From Mesorhizobium sp. (GTDB taxonomy: Bacteria; Pseudomonadota; Alphaproteobacteria; Rhizobiales; Rhizobiaceae), in assembly GCF_016793485.1 (NCBI RefSeq), contig NZ_JAEULZ010000006.1, positions 154,083-218,082 of the forward strand: 64,000 bases of DNA. The letters are read 5' to 3'. The translations under genes were made by a program, and so were the position numbers. The notes under the pieces are model-generated. The model was not told the origin of the DNA. It was given only the letters and a program-made list of their open reading frames with translations, and did not search any database. Shown here piece after piece: positions 1-8,762 of this stretch (positions within the stretch are counted from its first letter, which is position 1; each line of letters starts with the position of its first letter).

Positions 1-1076
1 CCCTGGTTGTCGAACGCGATGTCGGTGACGGGCAGGTCCTCTTCTGCATCGACCGTCAGCTCCCACCTAGGATCGCCCGCAAAAGAGCCGTCCCGCGCGA
101 TGCCGACCGACCAGATCTCGGCTTCGTCGCCGACGGCGTAGTAGAGGCGGCCGCCGTGGACCTGAACTGCCCAGACGCGGCGCTCGTCCTGCGTGTAGCC
201 CCAGCTGTCGGGATCTTCGCTGTCGAAGGCGGCGCCCTGGATGTCCATCACCGCGCCGTCGTCCGCGACCGCCTCCAGTCCGCGCGCGGGCCGGCCGGTT
301 ACGCCGTGGTCGAACGTGTCGATCAGCGCGCCATCCGCCGAAATGCGGTGGACGAGGCCGCTGTCGAGGTCGGAGGCGAAGAACTGCCGGGTCGCCTTGT
401 CGAAGGCGACGTCGGCGACACCAGGCCCGGAATTGTCTTCTATCGTGGTGAACAGCGAGACTTCGCCGGTCAGCCCGTCGATCTTCCAGATTGCGCCGGG
501 TGAGCCGCCATTGTCCTCGGCGAACTGGCCGTCCATGAAGGTCGCGCCTGCCTTGCCGCGGCGTTCGCGCTCCGGCCGGCCATCGTCGTCGGCGTCCGGG
601 GTAACGATGCGGATGCCGTGCAGCGAGGTCGCGCCGGCATACAGGTTGGGCACGCCGGACGGTGTCCCGTCGCGCACGCCGTCATCATAGGTCAGCGCGA
701 AGACCTGGCCGATCTGCCCGGCCAGCACCTCGAAGGGCAGCGGCGTGTTGACGAGCTGGCCGGATGGCGGGCCGCCGAGCGCCGACACGTCGAAGATGCG
801 CAGCGTGGCGCGTTCGGTGTCGATGAACGTCTCGTCGACCGGGTCGACACCGGGCGGCAATCCTTCGTCGAAGCCGGGGATGATCGTTCCGGAAAAGCCG
901 GTGACGGCCATCGAGCCTGGATTGATGATCTGCGTTTGCTGCGCGGATGCTGGCCCCGAAAGGCCGGCCGCGAGTGCTAGGGCGACAAGCGCCGCACCGG
1001 TAGCAAGCCGGCCGCGTCGTCCTCCGATTTCGAGATTGCAGGCAAGCGAACGCAGGACACCATGGCTGCGCAGCAT
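1..1076 (-). CDS. Large secreted protein of unknown function, N-terminal part
   Basis: Partial: the reading frame stays open from the ATG at 1076 to the left edge, giving at least 358 residues. GGAGGAGAGG lies just upstream of the ATG. The N-terminus has an Arg-rich segment, a hydrophobic stretch (ATGAALVALALAAGLSG) and an ASA-QQ cleavage site, so it should be exported. The mature part starts QQTQIINPGSMAVTGFSG and carries Asp/Gly-rich segments such as DADDDGRPERE and repeated strands (WKIDGLTGEVSLFTT, VHRISADGALIDTFD) that look like blades of an NHL- or SMP30-like beta-propeller. I recall similar long, uncharacterised exported proteins in Mesorhizobium but cannot name a function. It is divergent from the sigma-factor cluster. 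The rest of the protein lies outside the window. Confidence 0.75.
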   Translation of the reverse strand, partial: MLRSHGVLRSLACNLEIGGRRGRLATGAALVALALAAGLSGPASAQQTQIINPGSMAVTGFSGTIIPGFDEGLPPGVDPVDETFIDTERATLRIFDVSALGGPPSGQLVNTPLPFEVLAGQIGQVFALTYDDGVRDGTPSGVPNLYAGATSLHGIRIVTPDADDDGRPERERRGKAGATFMDGQFAEDNGGSPGAIWKIDGLTGEVSLFTTIEDNSGPGVADVAFDKATRQFFASDLDSGLVHRISADGALIDTFDHGVTGRPARGLEAVADDGAVMDIQGAAFDSEDPDSWGYTQDERRVWAVQVHGGRLYYAVGDEAEIWSVGIARDGSFAGDPRWELTVDAEEDLPVTDIAFDNQ

Positions 1077-1487
1077 CGGGCCTCTCCTCCGGTTCGAGTG
1101 GGGAGAAACAGCCAAACGAGACACACGGCGGGGAGCCGAATGCGTCGTTCCGGCACGTTCTCCCCCAATAGTCTTTTCGCGGTCCCTTGTTTCGAGAATA
1201 TGTCGCGCCTTACCTTGGGTCAATCGGATCACGGCATCCGCCGCGCCCGGACCAGATTGGTCCGTTCGCCGGATGCCGGATGATCTCCCAGACCCCGACA
1301 ATCGATGTCCGGTCATGGATCGTTTCCTTTCCTTCGGGCCGCTGGATTGCGGCGCCGTGTCGTCAGTCGCGGCGGAAAGGGAAAAGGTTCATTGTGGAAT
1401 CCGAAGACGACGGTCTTGCCATAATTCTTGTCGACGCCATGTCGGGCTTGGCCTACCTCAGTCGTCATTATCCCGAGGAGAATTGGA
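1077..1487. other. Divergent intergenic region
   Basis: About 410 bases between the secreted protein (minus) and the DGPF protein (plus). No convincing gene is visible; the frames open here are overlapping shadows. It must hold the promoters of both units. GAGGAG at 1475-1480 is the ribosome binding site of the DGPF gene. I see no clear inverted repeat or terminator. Confidence 0.5.
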
Positions 1488-1874
1488 ATGCTTTACGCCG
1501 TACTGTGCTATGCCGCCGAAGACGCCGTCACCTCCTGGAGCAAGGAGCAGGACGAGGCCGTGATGGGCAAACTGGCGGTCATCCAGCAGAAATATGCCGA
1601 AGCCGGCCGGCTTGGTCCCGTGGCGCGTCTGCTGCCGACGACGGCCGCGACCACCGTGCGCAAGGTGCGCGGAGAATCCGTGATTCTTGATGGACCCTTC
1701 GCGGAGACCAAGGAACAGTTGCTCGGCTTCTATACGGTCGAGTGCAACGATCTCGAGGAAGCGGTCGGCTTCGCACGCGAGATTTCCGATGCCAATCCGG
1801 CAGGCGGCAGTTACGAGATCAGGCCAGTCGGCGTGCTCAACCCCGTCCCGGCGACGATCAAACAGGCCACATGA
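1488..1874 (+). CDS. YCII/DGPF family protein, partner of the ECF42 sigma factor
   Basis: A 128-residue protein. The ATG at 1488 follows GAGGAG at 1475-1480, and the product starts MLYAVLCYAAED as in YCII-related proteins; upstream in-frame starts lack this. The family signature DGPFAETKEQ is present near residue 67. DGPF proteins are small soluble proteins with a ferredoxin-like fold that are genetically coupled to ECF42 sigma factors, and the stop codon overlaps the sigma gene start (ATGA), so the two are translationally coupled. The biochemical role of the family is not settled; a regulatory or small-molecule-sensing role is inferred from linkage. Confidence 0.85.
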   Translation: MLYAVLCYAAEDAVTSWSKEQDEAVMGKLAVIQQKYAEAGRLGPVARLLPTTAATTVRKVRGESVILDGPFAETKEQLLGFYTVECNDLEEAVGFAREISDANPAGGSYEIRPVGVLNPVPATIKQAT

Positions 1875-3139
1875 CCGACATCGCCTGGATAGATCCCCTT
1901 CTGGCCGCCGCGCGCCCACAGGCGGTGGCGGCGCTGCTGCGCTATTTCCGCGATCTCGACATGGCCGAGGAGGCTTTCCAGGATGCCTGCCTGCGCGCGC
2001 TGACCAACTGGCCGAAGAACGGCCCGCCGCGCGACCCGACCGCATGGCTGATCTTCGTCGGCCGCAACGCCGCCATCGACGCGGTGCGAAAGCGCTCGAA
2101 GCAGCAGCCTCTGCCTGATGAGGAGCATCTGTCCGATCTCAGCGATGCTGAAGCCGCAATCGCCGAACGCCTCGATGGCGCCGACTACCGCGATGACATC
2201 CTGCGCCTGCTGTTCATCTGCTGCCATACCGACCTGCCGGCGACGCAGCAGATCGCGCTGGCGCTGCGCATCGTGTCCGGTCTCTCCGTCAGGCAGATCG
2301 CGCGCGCCTTCCTCGTGGGCGAAAGCGCCATGGAGCAGCGCATCACCCGCGCCAAGGCGAAGGTTGCCGCCGCCGCTGTCCCATTCGAGGCTCCCGGTCC
2401 CGTCGAGCGCGCCGAGCGCCTGGGTTCCGTCGCGGCGATGGTCTATCTCGTCTTCAACGAGGGCTATTCGGCAAGCGGCGGCGATGCCTCGATACGCGTT
2501 CCGCTGTGCGATGAGGCGATCAGGCTGGCGCGGCTTCTGCTCCGCCTGTTCCCGGCCGAGCCGGAGATCATGGGCCTGACCGCTCTTCTTCTGCTCCAGC
2601 ACGCGCGCTCGCAGGCGCGTTTCGAAGCGGACGGCTCGGTCATCCTCCTTGAGGACCAGGATCGCTCGAAGTGGAGCGCCAAGATGATCGCCGAGGGCCT
2701 GGCGCTTGTCGACAAGGCGATACGACATCGGCAGCCGGGCGCCTATCAGGTCCAGGCCGCCATTGCTGCGCTGCATGCACGCGCGACGCGCGCCGAGGAT
2801 ACCGACTGGAAGCAGATCGAGCTGCTCTATGGTGCGCTGGAAGCCATGCAGCCCTCGCCCGTCATCACGCTGAACCGTGCCGTTGCCGTCTCCAAGGCCG
2901 ATGGGCCGGAAGCCGCGCTCGCGATGATCGAGCCTCTTGGCGACAAGCTATCCGGCTACTTTCACTATTTCGGCGTCAGGGGATCGCTGCTGCTGCAGCT
3001 TGGCCGTAACGACGAGGCGCGCGATGCCTTCTGCAAGGCGATCTCGCTCGCCAATTCGCCCGCCGAGGCGGCTCACATACGCCTCCATCTGGACCGTCTC
3101 TCCGGTGAAGCGGCGCCCGGCAGACAATCGGCCTCCTGA
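1871..3139 (+). CDS. ECF42-type RNA polymerase sigma factor with C-terminal TPR-like extension
   Basis: A 422-residue extracytoplasmic-function sigma factor. The ATG at 1871 overlaps the DGPF stop; an in-frame start about 130 bases upstream would only add residues that overlap that gene. The N-terminal half holds region 2 (FRDLDMAEEAFQDACLRAL) and region 4 (QQIALALRIVSGLSVRQIA). The C-terminal half of roughly 250 residues is rich in helical pairs (for example YHFFGVRGSLLLQLGRNDEA-like segments near 2960-3040) typical of the TPR-like extension of ECF42. In this class no anti-sigma factor is found; the extension and the DGPF partner are thought to control activity. None is seen here either. Targets may include the DGPF gene and the genes just downstream. 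Confidence 0.88.
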   Translation: MTDIAWIDPLLAAARPQAVAALLRYFRDLDMAEEAFQDACLRALTNWPKNGPPRDPTAWLIFVGRNAAIDAVRKRSKQQPLPDEEHLSDLSDAEAAIAERLDGADYRDDILRLLFICCHTDLPATQQIALALRIVSGLSVRQIARAFLVGESAMEQRITRAKAKVAAAAVPFEAPGPVERAERLGSVAAMVYLVFNEGYSASGGDASIRVPLCDEAIRLARLLLRLFPAEPEIMGLTALLLLQHARSQARFEADGSVILLEDQDRSKWSAKMIAEGLALVDKAIRHRQPGAYQVQAAIAALHARATRAEDTDWKQIELLYGALEAMQPSPVITLNRAVAVSKADGPEAALAMIEPLGDKLSGYFHYFGVRGSLLLQLGRNDEARDAFCKAISLANSPAEAAHIRLHLDRLSGEAAPGRQSAS

Positions 3140-3238
3140 AAGCTCCCGACGGTTTTTTCGAAAATGCGCCCGTGCGATGTAGCATCCGCAGATGCTGCGC
3201 CGTCCTAGGTCCATCGACATGAACATCAGGAGGGATGA

Positions 3239-3739
3239 ATGAACGTACACGCCACAATCGACAGCAGCTTCCCGACCGAGCGCGAGCTTGTCATCGAGCG
3301 CGTTTTCGACGCCCCGCGCGAAAAGGTGTATCGCGCATGGACGGAGCCAAAGCTGGTGAAGCAGTGGTTTGTGCCGCGTCCGTGGACCATTTCGGGAGCG
3401 GCGCTCGATGTGCGGCCCGGTGGCCAGAGCCAGATCGTCATGCGTGACCCCGACGGCAATGATCATCCCAACGAGGGCATCTATCTGGAGGTCGTGCCGA
3501 ACCGTAGACTGGTTTTCACCGACGCCTTCACCGATGCATGGGCGCCATCCCAGAAACCCTTCATGCTGGCGATCGTAACCTTCGAGGATGTAGGCAAGGA
3601 TGGCAGCGGCGGCACACACTATACGGCGCGCGTTCGCCACTGGTCTGCCGAGGATCGCGAGGCGCACGAAAAGATGGGCTTTCACGAGGGCTGGGGGCAG
3701 TGCGCCGACCAGCTCGGCGAACTTCTGAAAACGATCTGA
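3239..3739 (+). CDS. SRPBCC (AHSA1-like) domain protein
   Basis: A 166-residue START/Bet v1-fold protein of the activator-of-Hsp90-ATPase C-terminal type. AGGAGGG at 3228-3234 precedes the ATG at 3239. Family features visible: ELVIERVFDAPREKVYRAWT at the start, WFVPRPWT, the strand RLVFTDAFTDAW, and the C-terminal helix GFHEGWGQCADQL. These proteins form a hydrophobic ligand pocket and are often encoded beside ECF sigma factors with DGPF and VOC proteins, exactly as here. The ligand is unknown. It sits 100 bases after the sigma gene and 15 bases before the VOC gene. Confidence 0.85.
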   Translation: MNVHATIDSSFPTERELVIERVFDAPREKVYRAWTEPKLVKQWFVPRPWTISGAALDVRPGGQSQIVMRDPDGNDHPNEGIYLEVVPNRRLVFTDAFTDAWAPSQKPFMLAIVTFEDVGKDGSGGTHYTARVRHWSAEDREAHEKMGFHEGWGQCADQLGELLKTI

Positions 3740-3754
3740 GAGGAGAACTCACAA

Positions 3755-4144
3755 ATGGCCGAGGCCACCAAGATACCTGGCGTCATCGCCTATTTCACCG
3801 TCAGCGACAGCAAGGCCGCGACCGCCTTCTACGAAAAGGCATTCGGCGCGAAGCTGATCGATCGTCGCGAAGGCGAGGACGGCCGCTCGATGCATGTGCA
3901 TGTCGAGATCAATGGTGGGGCGATGTTCTTCAACGACCCGTTTCCCGAACATGGCGTGGTCGCAGAGCCGGCAAAGAACGTAACATTGCACATCGTGGTG
4001 GACGATGCCGACGCCTTGTGGAAGCGCGCGGTAGCCGCCGGCGGAGAGGTCACGATGCCGCTGGAAGTCGCTTTCTGGGGCGACAAATACGGCCAGCTCA
4101 AGGATCCCTTCGGTGTGACATGGGGCATAGTCGGCCCGGCGTAA
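3755..4144 (+). CDS. VOC (glyoxalase/PhnB-like) family protein
   Basis: A 129-residue vicinal-oxygen-chelate fold protein. AGAGGAG before the ATG sets the start. It opens with IPGVIAYFTVSDSKAATAFY, typical of PhnB/glyoxalase-like subunits, and ends with the strand pair FWGDKYGQLKDPFGVTWGI. The classical metal ligands are only partly conserved, so enzyme activity is not assured. It ends the sigma-factor cluster and runs head-on into the LacI-type regulator 12 bases away. Confidence 0.82.
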   Translation: MAEATKIPGVIAYFTVSDSKAATAFYEKAFGAKLIDRREGEDGRSMHVHVEINGGAMFFNDPFPEHGVVAEPAKNVTLHIVVDDADALWKRAVAAGGEVTMPLEVAFWGDKYGQLKDPFGVTWGIVGPA

Positions 4145-4156
4145 GTCGCGCTTGCC

Positions 4157-5215
4157 TCACTCTCCAAGCGCCAGCACGGGTCCGGGCTGGGCGAGGCTTT
4201 GCCGGCTCGCGGCGGGCGCGCCGCCGATGAGGGCGACAAGCGAGCGTGCCAGCTCGCGCCCCGCGAGCCGGACGTTTTCGTTGACGACATAGAGCTCCGG
4301 CCGGAACAGGTGCAGCAGGCGCGCCGACTGCTTTGACACGATGTCGATGTCTCGGCCGACCTTCAGCCCGGCATCCTCGATCCCAGCCACCAGCGCAAAG
4401 GTCGCTCCGCCTGCGCCGCTGACGATGCCGTCCGGTGGGTTCGGTCTCTGCATCAGCTGCAGGGACCGGGCGCGGATCTGGTCGATCGAGTGATCGACCG
4501 TCACCGTATTGAACGGGACTTCCGCGAAACCGATCTCAGCCATCGTGTCGAGGAATCCGTTTCGCATGTGGTGATAGTAGGAGAGCGAAGAGGGTGGTGC
4601 GAGCAGGGCCAGCCGTTTGCGGCCGAGTTCTGCCAGTTTCCTGACCGCGTCGCGCGCGAAGGCGTAATTGTCGAAATCGTGGAATGCGTGTTCGACGCCG
4701 ATTTCGGTGCGGCCATGCGTCACGAAGGGAAATCCGTGCTCGAGCAGGTAGCGCACGCGCTTGTCGTCGGGCTCGGTGCGCGAAATGATAACGCCGTCGG
4801 CAGACCCCGTCTCGACCACGTAACGCACCGGCTCCAGCGGGTCATTGTTTCGCGAGTAAGGCGTGACGATGAGGTGGTAAGGTGTCTGCGCAAGCTGCTC
4901 GGAGATGCCATAGATCATGTCCGATACGAAGCCGCCGATCTGCTCCTCGGTGTTGAGGACAAGGCTTATGACGTTGGTCTTGCCGGTCCTCAGGCGCACG
5001 CCGGCGCGGTTCGGACGGTAGCCCACCTGCCGTGCGACAAGCTGCACGCGCCTGCGCGTCTCCTCGCCGATTTCCGGCGCATCCTTCAGCGCGCGCGACA
5101 CCGTCGTGACGCCAAGCCCGGTCATGAAGGCGATGGTTTTAAGCGTAGGGCGTCCAGCCGCGCCCGGCTGAGCGCTGCCTCTGTCTTCGTCGCCCGTGTC
5201 GTGCTGCTCGTCCAT
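4157..5215 (-). CDS. LacI family transcriptional regulator of the sugar ABC operon
   Basis: A 352-residue regulator. I prefer the ATG at 5215 (MDEQHD) with GGGCGGGGACC upstream; a longer frame to 5293 would run into the operator. The helix-turn-helix lies near residues 24-45 (TLKTIAFMTGLGVTTVSRAL), followed by the hinge region and a periplasmic-binding-protein-like sensor domain (ISLVLNTEEQIGGFVSDMIY, DGIVSGAGGATFALVAGIED). It is divergent from the binding-protein gene; identical half-sites lie by both start codons (5293-5309 and 5567-5586), suggesting it represses itself and the transport operon until a sugar ligand binds. Confidence 0.9.
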   Translation of the reverse strand: MDEQHDTGDEDRGSAQPGAAGRPTLKTIAFMTGLGVTTVSRALKDAPEIGEETRRRVQLVARQVGYRPNRAGVRLRTGKTNVISLVLNTEEQIGGFVSDMIYGISEQLAQTPYHLIVTPYSRNNDPLEPVRYVVETGSADGVIISRTEPDDKRVRYLLEHGFPFVTHGRTEIGVEHAFHDFDNYAFARDAVRKLAELGRKRLALLAPPSSLSYYHHMRNGFLDTMAEIGFAEVPFNTVTVDHSIDQIRARSLQLMQRPNPPDGIVSGAGGATFALVAGIEDAGLKVGRDIDIVSKQSARLLHLFRPELYVVNENVRLAGRELARSLVALIGGAPAASRQSLAQPGPVLALGE

Positions 5216-5292
5216 GGTCCCCGCCCTACAGATTGCGCGTTTCGGACGCAACGGCAACCGGAGTATTCTGGGTCGAAACCATGCAGATTTCA

Positions 5293-5309
5293 ATCTGAAA
5301 CGTTACAGA
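5293..5309. promoter_or_regulatory. LacI-type operator, copy 1 (regulator side)
   Basis: ATCTGAAACGTTACAGA is a near-palindrome centred on the C-G step typical of LacI-family sites. It is the exact reverse complement, over its core, of the second copy at 5567-5586. It lies about 78 bases upstream of the regulator ATG, suited to autoregulation. Inferred from symmetry and position. Confidence 0.7.
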
Positions 5310-5566
5310 GTGAATGCAATTCCTGACATGACCGGCGCGGCCTGACGCCCAGAGGGTGCCAGGGTCGAGCTTCCTCTTTTGCAGCGCGGGATGTTTGGAA
5401 TCAGTCGGTTAGTCCGATAAAAGAGTAAGATTGCTGCGCTGCATCAAAGACATGCACTGGGTCTGCGACATCTGGATTGGCCCTCAGAATAAATTCCGAG
5501 GTCGAAAAATTGCAGATCTCATCCCAAAGAGGCATTGCGCGATCCACTCCGCTTTCATATCCTGCC

Positions 5567-5586
5567 AATCTGTAACGTTTCAGATT
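5567..5586. promoter_or_regulatory. LacI-type operator, copy 2 (transport side)
   Basis: AATCTGTAACGTTTCAGATT is a 20-bp palindrome with one mismatched pair. It ends three bases before the GGGAGGAAC ribosome binding site of the binding-protein gene (ATG 5601), so it lies within or downstream of the promoter, where a bound repressor would block initiation or elongation. The spacing to copy 1 is about 275 bp, which would allow looping. Confidence 0.72.
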
Positions 5587-5600
5587 TCGGGAGGAACTTC

Positions 5601-6839
5601 ATGCGTTATAAGATTTTGACCGCCGCGTTCGCCGCTGCCGTCTCCTCGCCGTTCGCGGCTCCGGCCAGCGCTGCTGACCTGGAGGTCGCCCACTGGTGGA
5701 CGTCGGGCGGCGAGGCGGCCGCGGTCGCCGAGTTGGCCAAGGCTTTCGACGCCACGGGGAACAAGTGGGTCGACGCAGCCATCGCCGGAGCCGGCAACAC
5801 GGCGCGTCCGATCATGGTCAGCCGCATCACCGGCGGCGATCCCATGGCTGCCTTCCAGTTCAACACGGGGCGCCAGGCCGAGGAACTTATCGAGGCCGGC
5901 CTGCTGCGCGACCTGACCGACGTCGCCACCAAGGAGAATTGGGCCCAGGTCATCCGTCCGGCCAGCCTGCTCGAGGGCTGCACGGTCGACGGCAAGATTT
6001 ATTGCGTCGTGGTCAACATCCATTCGTGGCAGTGGCTATGGCTGTCGAACAAGGCGTTTGCGGACGCAGGCGTGCCCGTTCCCACCAACTGGGATGAGTT
6101 CGTCGCCGCCGCTCCGGCGCTTGAGGCGGCTGGAAAAATCCCGCTCGCCATTGGCGGTCAGCCCTGGCAGACAACGGGCGCCTTCAACGTGCTGATCCCG
6201 GCCATCGCCGGCAAGGATGTCTTCCTGAAAGTCTATAAGGACCATGATGCCGAGGCGGCGGCCGGCCCCGAGATCGCCAAGGTGTTCAAGGCCGCCGATG
6301 ACGCGCGCCGCATGTCGGCGAAGTCGAACGTGCAGGATTGGAACCAGGCGACCAATCTGGTCATCACCGGCCAGGCCGGCGGCCAGATCATGGGCGACTG
6401 GGCGCAGGGCGAGTTCCAGGTTGCCGGCCAGGTAGCCGGCAAGGACTACACCTGCCTGCCGGGTCTCGGCGTCAACGAGTTGATCTCCACGGGCGGCGAC
6501 TCCTTCTACTTCCCCAAGCTCGACGATCCAGAAAAGACCGCGGCTCAGGACGTCCTCGCCTCGACCATGCTCAGCCCGACCACGCAGGTTGCATTCAATC
6601 TCAAGAAGGGCTCCGTGCCGGTCCGTGGCGACGTGGATCTGGCTGCGGCCAACGACTGCATGAAGAAGGGCTTGGAAATCCTTGCTTCGGGGAATATTAT
6701 TCCCGATACCAACCAGTTGAACACCGAAGACACAAACAACCAGCTCAACGACCTGTTCGTCGAGTTCTTCAAGACGCCGACGTTGACCCCGGAAGAAGCC
6801 CAGAAGCGCTTCGCCGCGATCATCGCAGCAGCGGACTGA
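5601..6839 (+). CDS. Sugar ABC transporter substrate-binding protein (family 1)
   Basis: A 412-residue periplasmic binding protein. GGGAGGAAC precedes the ATG at 5601; residues 1-22 form a signal peptide (MRYKILTAAFAAAVSSPFAA) ending ASA-A. The mature start LEVAHWWTSGGEAAAVAELA is characteristic of glucose/mannose-type binding proteins (GtsA-like), and the GQIMGDWAQGEFQV and Asn/Gly-rich pocket segments fit. It would deliver sugar to the two permeases downstream. The operon also carries an isomerase-like and a MocA-like enzyme, so the ligand may be a sugar or a sugar derivative needing oxidation and isomerisation rather than plain glucose. A hairpin follows at 6857-6903. Confidence 0.9.
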   Translation: MRYKILTAAFAAAVSSPFAAPASAADLEVAHWWTSGGEAAAVAELAKAFDATGNKWVDAAIAGAGNTARPIMVSRITGGDPMAAFQFNTGRQAEELIEAGLLRDLTDVATKENWAQVIRPASLLEGCTVDGKIYCVVVNIHSWQWLWLSNKAFADAGVPVPTNWDEFVAAAPALEAAGKIPLAIGGQPWQTTGAFNVLIPAIAGKDVFLKVYKDHDAEAAAGPEIAKVFKAADDARRMSAKSNVQDWNQATNLVITGQAGGQIMGDWAQGEFQVAGQVAGKDYTCLPGLGVNELISTGGDSFYFPKLDDPEKTAAQDVLASTMLSPTTQVAFNLKKGSVPVRGDVDLAAANDCMKKGLEILASGNIIPDTNQLNTEDTNNQLNDLFVEFFKTPTLTPEEAQKRFAAIIAAAD

Positions 6840-6856
6840 CTTTCTGGCAAAGCGCC

Positions 6857-6903
6857 CCCAGACGTCTGGCATATCCCCAACGGCCGGCGTCTGGGTCTTT
6901 TTT
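6857..6903 (+). terminator. Hairpin with T-tract between binding protein and permease genes
   Basis: CCCAGACG (6857-6864) pairs with CGTCTGGG (6888-6895) and is followed by TCTTTTTT. This intra-operon attenuator fits the usual need for more binding protein than permease. The loop is long (23 nt), so strength is uncertain. Confidence 0.65.
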
Positions 6904-6925
6904 CCCGCGCATCTGGTAGTCGTCC

Positions 6926-7804
6926 ATGTCCCGTCCGAAACAGCTCTTCCGCAATTTGAATGCGAAGATCGCGTCGATCCCGATGATCCTGACGGCGGTC
7001 GTCATTTTTGTCGGTGGAACGGCATGGACGGTCGTCCACTCGTTCACCAACTCGCGGCTCCTGCCGCGGCTCAACTTCATCGGGTTGGCCCAGTATGAAC
7101 GGCTGTGGACGACGCCGCGCTGGCTCATCTCCATCGAGAACCTGCTGATCTACGGCAGCCTGTCGCTTATCTTCTCGCTCCTGGTAGGCTTCATTCTCGC
7201 AGCCCTCCTCGACCAGAAGATCCGCTTCGAGGACACCTTCCGCACCATATTCCTCTATCCCTTCGCGCTCTCCTTCGTCGTCACCGGCCTCGTCTGGCAA
7301 TGGCTGCTCAATCCTGATTTCGGCGTCCAGAGTGTCGTCCGCTCGATGGGTTGGGAGTCGTTCACGTTCAATCCGCTCTACGACAAGGACCTCGTCATCT
7401 ACGGCATCCTCTTTGCCGGTCTCTGGCAGGGCACGGGCCTCGTCATGTGCCTGATGCTGGCGGGTCTGCGCGGCATCGACGAGGACGTCTGGAAAGCGGC
7501 GCGCGTCGACGGCATTCCCATGTGGAAGACCTATCTGTTCATCGTCATCCCGATGATGCGCCCGGTCTTCGTCACGACGCTCGTCATCATCGCCAGCGGC
7601 GTCGTGCGCGTGTACGACCTCGTCGTGGCGCAGACCAGCGGCGGCCCGGCACTAGCCTCGGAGGTGCCGGCTAAATACGTCTACGACTACATGTTCGCCG
7701 CGCAGAATCTCGGCCAGGGCTTCGCCGCGTCGACCATGATGCTGCTCACCGTAGCGATCATCATCGTGCCTTGGGCCTATCTCGAATTCGGGCGGAGGCG
7801 CTGA
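6926..7804 (+). CDS. Sugar ABC transporter permease, MalF-like
   Basis: A 292-residue inner-membrane protein with about six transmembrane helices, the first near residues 17-38 (IPMILTAVVIFVGGTAW). The cytoplasmic EAA loop is recognisable as DVWKAARVDGIPMWKTYLFI, contacting the ATPase. It is the first of two permeases; the second starts six bases after its stop, implying heterodimer formation. Substrate follows that of the binding protein. Confidence 0.9.
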   Translation: MSRPKQLFRNLNAKIASIPMILTAVVIFVGGTAWTVVHSFTNSRLLPRLNFIGLAQYERLWTTPRWLISIENLLIYGSLSLIFSLLVGFILAALLDQKIRFEDTFRTIFLYPFALSFVVTGLVWQWLLNPDFGVQSVVRSMGWESFTFNPLYDKDLVIYGILFAGLWQGTGLVMCLMLAGLRGIDEDVWKAARVDGIPMWKTYLFIVIPMMRPVFVTTLVIIASGVVRVYDLVVAQTSGGPALASEVPAKYVYDYMFAAQNLGQGFAASTMMLLTVAIIIVPWAYLEFGRRR

Positions 7805-7809
7805 CGCCG

Positions 7810-8751
7810 ATGTCCAATCCCGCCACCATTGCAATCACGGTCGCAGGCACCAGCGCGATTGCCGACGAACTTTCGGGGCCTCGTGGGCCGAAACCGCGCG
7901 TCGCCTTCTCGCGGCGCAACATCTTCATCTACGGCACGCTGATCTTCGCCGCGATCTACTATCTCATCCCTCTCTACGTGATGATCGTCACCTCGCTTAA
8001 GGGCATGCCGGAGATCCGGCTCGGCAACATCTTCTCGCCGCCGGTCGAGATCACCTTCGAGCCATGGGTGAAGGCTTGGGCGACAGCCTGCACGGGGCTG
8101 AATTGCGACGGCCTCTCCAGAGGCTTCTGGAACTCGGTGCGCATCACAATTCCGTCCGTGGTCGTCTCGATCGCGATCGCATCGATCAACGGCTATGCCC
8201 TTGCCAACTGGCGGTTCAAAGGTGCCGAGATATTCTTCACCATCCTCATCGTTGGTGCCTTCATCCCGTATCAGGTGATGATCTATCCAATCGTCATCGT
8301 GCTGCGCGAGATGGGTCTTTACGGCTCGCTCACCGGCCTCGTCATCGTGCACTCCATCTTCGGCATGCCGATCCTGACGCTGCTGTTCCGCAACTACTTC
8401 GCGTCACTGCCGGAGGAACTGTTCAAGGCGGCGCGCGTCGACGGCGCCGGCTTCTGGGGCATCTACTTCCGCATCATGCTTCCGATGAGCCTGCCGATCT
8501 TCGTCGTCGCGATCATCCTGCAGGTGACCGGCATCTGGAACGACTTCCTGTTCGGTGTCGTCTACACCAAGCCCGACACCTATCCGATGACCGTCCAGCT
8601 CAACAACATCGTCAATTCCGTGCAGGGCGTGAAGGAATACAACGTCAACATGGCGGCGACCCTCATCACCGGCCTCGTGCCGCTGGTCATCTACTTCGTC
8701 TCCGGAAAACTGTTCGTGCGCGGCATCGCCGCCGGCGCGGTCAAGGGTTAG
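7810..8751 (+). CDS. Sugar ABC transporter permease, MalG-like
   Basis: A 313-residue permease. I chose the ATG at 7810 (MSNPATIAI); an earlier in-frame start would overlap the first permease. Its EAA loop is ELFKAARVDGAGFWGIYFRI. The first helix is near residues 38-58 (IFIYGTLIFAAIYYLIPLYV), after an unusually long polar N-terminus. It completes the membrane channel with the upstream permease. Confidence 0.9.
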   Translation: MSNPATIAITVAGTSAIADELSGPRGPKPRVAFSRRNIFIYGTLIFAAIYYLIPLYVMIVTSLKGMPEIRLGNIFSPPVEITFEPWVKAWATACTGLNCDGLSRGFWNSVRITIPSVVVSIAIASINGYALANWRFKGAEIFFTILIVGAFIPYQVMIYPIVIVLREMGLYGSLTGLVIVHSIFGMPILTLLFRNYFASLPEELFKAARVDGAGFWGIYFRIMLPMSLPIFVVAIILQVTGIWNDFLFGVVYTKPDTYPMTVQLNNIVNSVQGVKEYNVNMAATLITGLVPLVIYFVSGKLFVRGIAAGAVKG

Positions 8752-8762
8752 GGCAACGATAC

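Noticed and set aside
5431-5619. TTG-initiated 62-codon frame in the LacI intergenic region
   Set aside because: It spans the promoter and operator and overlaps the binding-protein start in another frame; no ribosome binding site.
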